Below are positions 54,593-56,375 of a DNA stretch of 56,375 nucleotides, piece by piece (within the stretch, counting starts at the first letter, position 1; the number at the start of each line of letters is the position of its first letter). Source of the stretch: a gamma proteobacterium symbiont of Ctena orbiculata. Its GTDB lineage: Bacteria > Pseudomonadota > Gammaproteobacteria > Chromatiales > Chromatiaceae. A program made the position numbers and the translations under genes. A model generated the notes under the pieces. It searched no databases. It saw only the letters and a program-made list of their open reading frames with translations, and was not told where the DNA came from. The stretch is taken from NCBI GenBank assembly GCA_003058495.1, contig QBVC01000035.1, positions 1 to 56,375 of the forward strand, written 5' to 3'.

Positions 54593-54668
54593 ATCAAGCA
54601 TCAAATAGGTAGTTATAGGGTAAGGCCCAATCGCCGCTAATTCACTGCGATACAGGGCCTAGCAAACC

Positions 54669-54929
54669 TTACTCTATAAGCCAACATCTGATATTGGCTG
54701 TCATATCAACGATGCTATCAATCACTGGCTGGACATTCACATCATTCAGTTCTTCAAGAAATACAGCATTTTGTTCCAGAACATCCGCAAAATTAATCAA
54801 TGCGTCACGTGCCGACATAGGAGCATGCAGGCCCCTTCTATTCTTTATTAAGGCTGTTTCCCTTTGGATTTTCGCTCTGATTAATGCCTCTGAAGTTGGA
54901 GGTGTCAGCTGGACTATTTTAGCTGTCAT
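54669..54929 (-). CDS. Small hypothetical protein (second gene of a pair)
   Basis: An 86-residue helical, soluble protein: starts MTAKIVQLTPPTSEALI behind AGGAGG, then RGLHAPMSARDALINFADVL, ending ANIRCWLIE. Its ATG overlaps the stop of the upstream gene by 4 bases (translational coupling). An upstream in-frame extension to 54974 lacks a start signal. I do not recognise a family. It is controlled by the structured leader in front of the pair. Confidence 0.7.
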   Translation of the reverse strand: MTAKIVQLTPPTSEALIRAKIQRETALIKNRRGLHAPMSARDALINFADVLEQNAVFLEELNDVNVQPVIDSIVDMTANIRCWLIE

Positions 54930-55162
54930 GACTGTGCCTCCTGATTTTTTCTCGCGTAACGAGACAGAACCCAAACGGCATACAACAAGTCCCTTCTCAT
55001 CTCTAGCGAATCAAAATAGTCGATCGCCTGAGTTTCGGGATCTTCTTCGAGCGCGTCTATGTAGTTTAGGATTATTGAAACAGCCTCGAGACCGGCTAAC
55101 GCACGTTGATACAACTGCATTTCCAGATGGGTTTTACCAGGGATATTGGTTGACTCGGTCAT
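54926..55162 (-). CDS. Small hypothetical protein (first gene of a pair)
   Basis: A 78-residue acidic, helical protein (QLYQRALAGLEAVSIILNYIDALEE, MRRDLLYAVWVLSRYARK) with an excellent CAGGAGG box before ATG 55162. It is coupled to the downstream gene by an ATGA overlap. No signal peptide. Both genes resemble small accessory proteins that I recall in Pseudomonas behind a C4-type leader RNA, but I cannot assign a function. Confidence 0.7.
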   Translation of the reverse strand: MTESTNIPGKTHLEMQLYQRALAGLEAVSIILNYIDALEEDPETQAIDYFDSLEMRRDLLYAVWVLSRYARKNQEAQS

Positions 55163-55362
55163 GATGACCTCCTGTTGGGTTTAGTAGAGTCACCAGAATG
55201 AGGGTGACGGGGCTCAACTACCGCCAACAGACGGCTGGGCTTATTCCCCGAAGGTCTTGTATTCGGCCCTATCGCCCCGTCATAGAAATCAGCAGCGCCT
55301 TTGTATCAGGCACAAAAAAACCGCATGTCTGACGGGTGCGGTAGCCGCTGGTGTTTAGTAGT
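55163..55362 (-). ncRNA. Structured C4-like leader RNA
   Basis: Between the promoter at 55369 and the start codon the minus-strand transcript folds strongly. It first meets an intrinsic terminator (accgca/tgcggt, 55320-55342, T run 55314-55320). A 9-bp perfect long-range stem (55205-55213 with 55274-55282) encloses branched hairpins. A 6-bp hairpin (55189-55208) overlaps its last 4 bases, so the two are mutually exclusive. The terminated 5' part carries gcggtag (plus-strand, 55338-55344), complementary to ctaccgc in the leader (55218-55224). A 9-base direct repeat gtttagtag lies at 55179-55187 and 55353-55361. The pattern resembles C4 antisense RNAs from phages, as I recall them. Confidence 0.68.
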
Positions 55363-55368
55363 AGGTCA

Positions 55369-55396
55369 ATAATAGGCTCACAGAATCCTGTGTAAA
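55369..55396 (-). promoter_or_regulatory. Promoter of the leader RNA
   Basis: On the minus strand TTTACA (55391-55396) and TATTAT (55369-55374) are separated by 16 bases. It is the only good promoter upstream of the structured leader, and places transcription start near 55362. Confidence 0.7.
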
Positions 55397-55457
55397 TGTC
55401 GATGTTTTTTACAAAACAATTTAGTCAGGAATGTCTAACTGATTGATATTTAAGGTT

Positions 55458-55473
55458 TGGTATTGTTTTTGCA
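55458..55473 (+). promoter_or_regulatory. Sigma-54-type promoter for the PEP-CTERM gene
   Basis: TGGTATTGTTTTTGCA matches the -24/-12 consensus TGGCACGN4TTGCW at both GG and GC positions with the exact spacing. A dyad tgtaaa/tttaca at 55391-55413 lies about 80 bases before the predicted start and could be an activator site. PEP-CTERM genes are known to be controlled by RpoN with PrsR-type activators. Confidence 0.55.
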
Positions 55474-55541
55474 AATAACTTTTGGAGTGCTGATTCCTAA
55501 TGTCTTTCGCACTTACACAATAAAGATAGGGAGCGTTGATT

Positions 55542-56207
55542 ATGAATAGACTGATTTGGAAAATATCTCTTTTAACCCTTTTATTCCTACCCGTATCCCC
55601 AGTTAATGCCAAGTTGATAGAAGCGGATTGGGATCGCTACGCATACGACAATAATCTGTTGACCTACGACACTGATACCGGACTTTACTGGCTGGACTTA
55701 AGTGTAACAACTGGATTGTCTTATAACTTTGTAGAGGATTTAATAAGCGATGGGACTTTAGGTGAGTTCACTCATGCAAGCATATCGCAACTCAGGGAAT
55801 TTCATACAAATGCAGGATTAGATTTTGGGCGAATAGCAATGGGCCGTGAGGAAGCAATTCTTGCAGCAAATTTTGCAAGCATGCTAGGAGTAACACCCGC
55901 ATTATCGGGGTATGGTAGTTATGGTCTAAAAGTTAATGGTATGCTCAGTGATGAAGGTTTTTTTCCATATCGTGATGACGACCATCTCATTGCTACATTG
56001 TCTGTTGTAATGTCACCCATTATTCCCGAAAATCATTGGGAATATAATTATGATTTCGCTCACATTATTATCGGACCTGAACATTCAAATAACTATGTTG
56101 GTCACTATCTGGTATCGGCCTCCGTCCCTGAACCCTCAACCCTACTCCTCCTAGGTGCTGGTATTATCGGCATAGGTGCGACACGGATAAGAAGAAAAAC
56201 AAACTAA
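55542..56207 (+). CDS. PEP-CTERM sorting-domain protein
   Basis: A 221-residue exported protein. It starts at ATG 55542 (AGGGAG eight bases upstream), has a signal peptide (RLIWKISLLTLLFLPVSPVNA), a mature domain of about 160 residues rich in polar and aromatic residues, and the C-terminal tripartite PEP-CTERM signal: VPEPSTLLLLGAG, a hydrophobic helix and a basic end (TRIRRKTN). Exosortase (EpsH/XrtA) recognises this and transfers the protein to the cell surface or into exopolysaccharide. No exosortase is in the window. The upstream sigma-54-type promoter fits the family's usual regulation. Confidence 0.9.
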   Translation: MNRLIWKISLLTLLFLPVSPVNAKLIEADWDRYAYDNNLLTYDTDTGLYWLDLSVTTGLSYNFVEDLISDGTLGEFTHASISQLREFHTNAGLDFGRIAMGREEAILAANFASMLGVTPALSGYGSYGLKVNGMLSDEGFFPYRDDDHLIATLSVVMSPIIPENHWEYNYDFAHIIIGPEHSNNYVGHYLVSASVPEPSTLLLLGAGIIGIGATRIRRKTN

Positions 56208-56263
56208 ATCCTCTAGGTTTTAGGGGCTTCGGCCCACTGCTGTCCCAGATATTGAATAAAAGA

Positions 56264-56375
56264 AGCCTGATTTCTAGTCCCTTGTTAAAATGTAGTTGTC
56301 TAGAAAACACTTATAACAAGGGGAAATCAGGCTATGGCGTATCATCATACAACACTCGCTCAGATACTAAAAATG
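56264..56375 (+). mobile_element. Left edge of an IS4-like element
   Basis: A pair of near-complementary stretches (agcctgatttctagtcccttgtta-type at 56264-56287 and its complement at 56314-56333) precedes a transposase start. The two parts form an almost perfect hairpin upstream of the coding region, as at the ends of some IS4-family elements. The window cuts the element, so target-site duplications and the far end cannot be seen. Confidence 0.6.
56334..56375 (+). CDS. IS4-like transposase N-terminus, truncated by window end
   Basis: Only 14 codons are present, reading MAYHHTTLAQILKM. This N-terminus strongly resembles IS4-family transposases of the DUF4372 type (start MAHHNTxxxQLLKLIPRHEFE, from memory). 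The ribosome-binding site is AAGGGG about a dozen bases upstream. The rest lies outside the window. Confidence 0.62.
   Translation, partial: MAYHHTTLAQILKM

Noticed and set aside
54353-54604. 83-residue minus-strand ORF with a QYQYQYQY run
   Set aside because: The Q/Y run is only the translated hexamer repeat; no ribosome-binding site, and it crosses the terminator of the plus-strand unit.

Overview
The window is about 56 kb of a GC-rich gammaproteobacterial chromosome. The block isc-cysE-trmJ/suhB, the secDF-yajC and queA-tgt blocks, and a class II tRNA-Leu are typical of Chromatiales-like or other marine, often sulfur-oxidizing, Gammaproteobacteria. I cannot name a genus from the sequence alone.

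Layout. (1) 1-5.4 kb: the end of a GGDEF-EAL protein, a response regulator/histidine kinase pair that resembles the regulators of the proteobacterial dedicated sortase system, and a lipoprotein hydrolase. (2) 5.6-14.1 kb: a complete iscRSUA-hscBA-fdx-iscX operon with cysE and trmJ, and suhB divergent. It has a recognisable IscR operator in front of iscR and a strong intrinsic terminator between iscA and hscB. (3) 14.4-17.6 kb: secF, secD, yajC. (4) 17.7-47.3 kb: a 29.7 kb block lying between yajC and tgt, genes that are normally adjacent. It holds a secreted and outer-membrane redox cluster: DUF3570, DUF4266 lipoprotein, TlpA-like thioredoxin, two outer-membrane barrels, a HzsA-like multi-domain cytochrome, two further CXXCH proteins and a Tat-exported DUF1501-like protein. 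It also holds an unusual lgt, a nine-gene operon encoding a TolQ/TolR-type motor with TPR proteins and an AgmX/PglI-type TonB-like protein, then apbE, a tandem-TIR protein, katG and a GNAT-membrane fusion. (5) 47.3-53.1 kb: tgt, a candidate small RNA, queA, a hydrolase, a GGDEF-EAL protein and tRNA-Leu(CAA). (6) 53.3-56.4 kb: an AT-rich accessory tail with a BrnT/CopG-like toxin-antitoxin pair, a tiny basic ORF, two small hypothetical genes behind a structured C4-like leader RNA, a PEP-CTERM protein behind a sigma-54-type promoter, and the edge of an IS4-like element.

How the genes may work together. The most interesting unit is region 4. The operon at 31,986-40,909 has the parts list of the Myxococcus Agl-Glt/Nfs family of trans-envelope machines: one TolQ-like and two TolR-like motor proteins, a KP-rich inner-membrane protein with the AgmX/PglI C-terminal domain, three TPR proteins (two of them lipoproteins) and a small periplasmic protein. 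Next to it are outer-membrane beta-barrels, secreted c-type cytochromes, a thioredoxin, ApbE and a second-looking Lgt. I infer, without proof, that a proton-driven envelope machine assembles, exports or positions this redox apparatus. One of the two TolR/ExbD subunits has Asn where the proton-carrying Asp normally sits. Regulation visible in the sequence includes the IscR site, an OxyR-like site at katG, a toxin-antitoxin operator, and two candidate regulatory RNAs.
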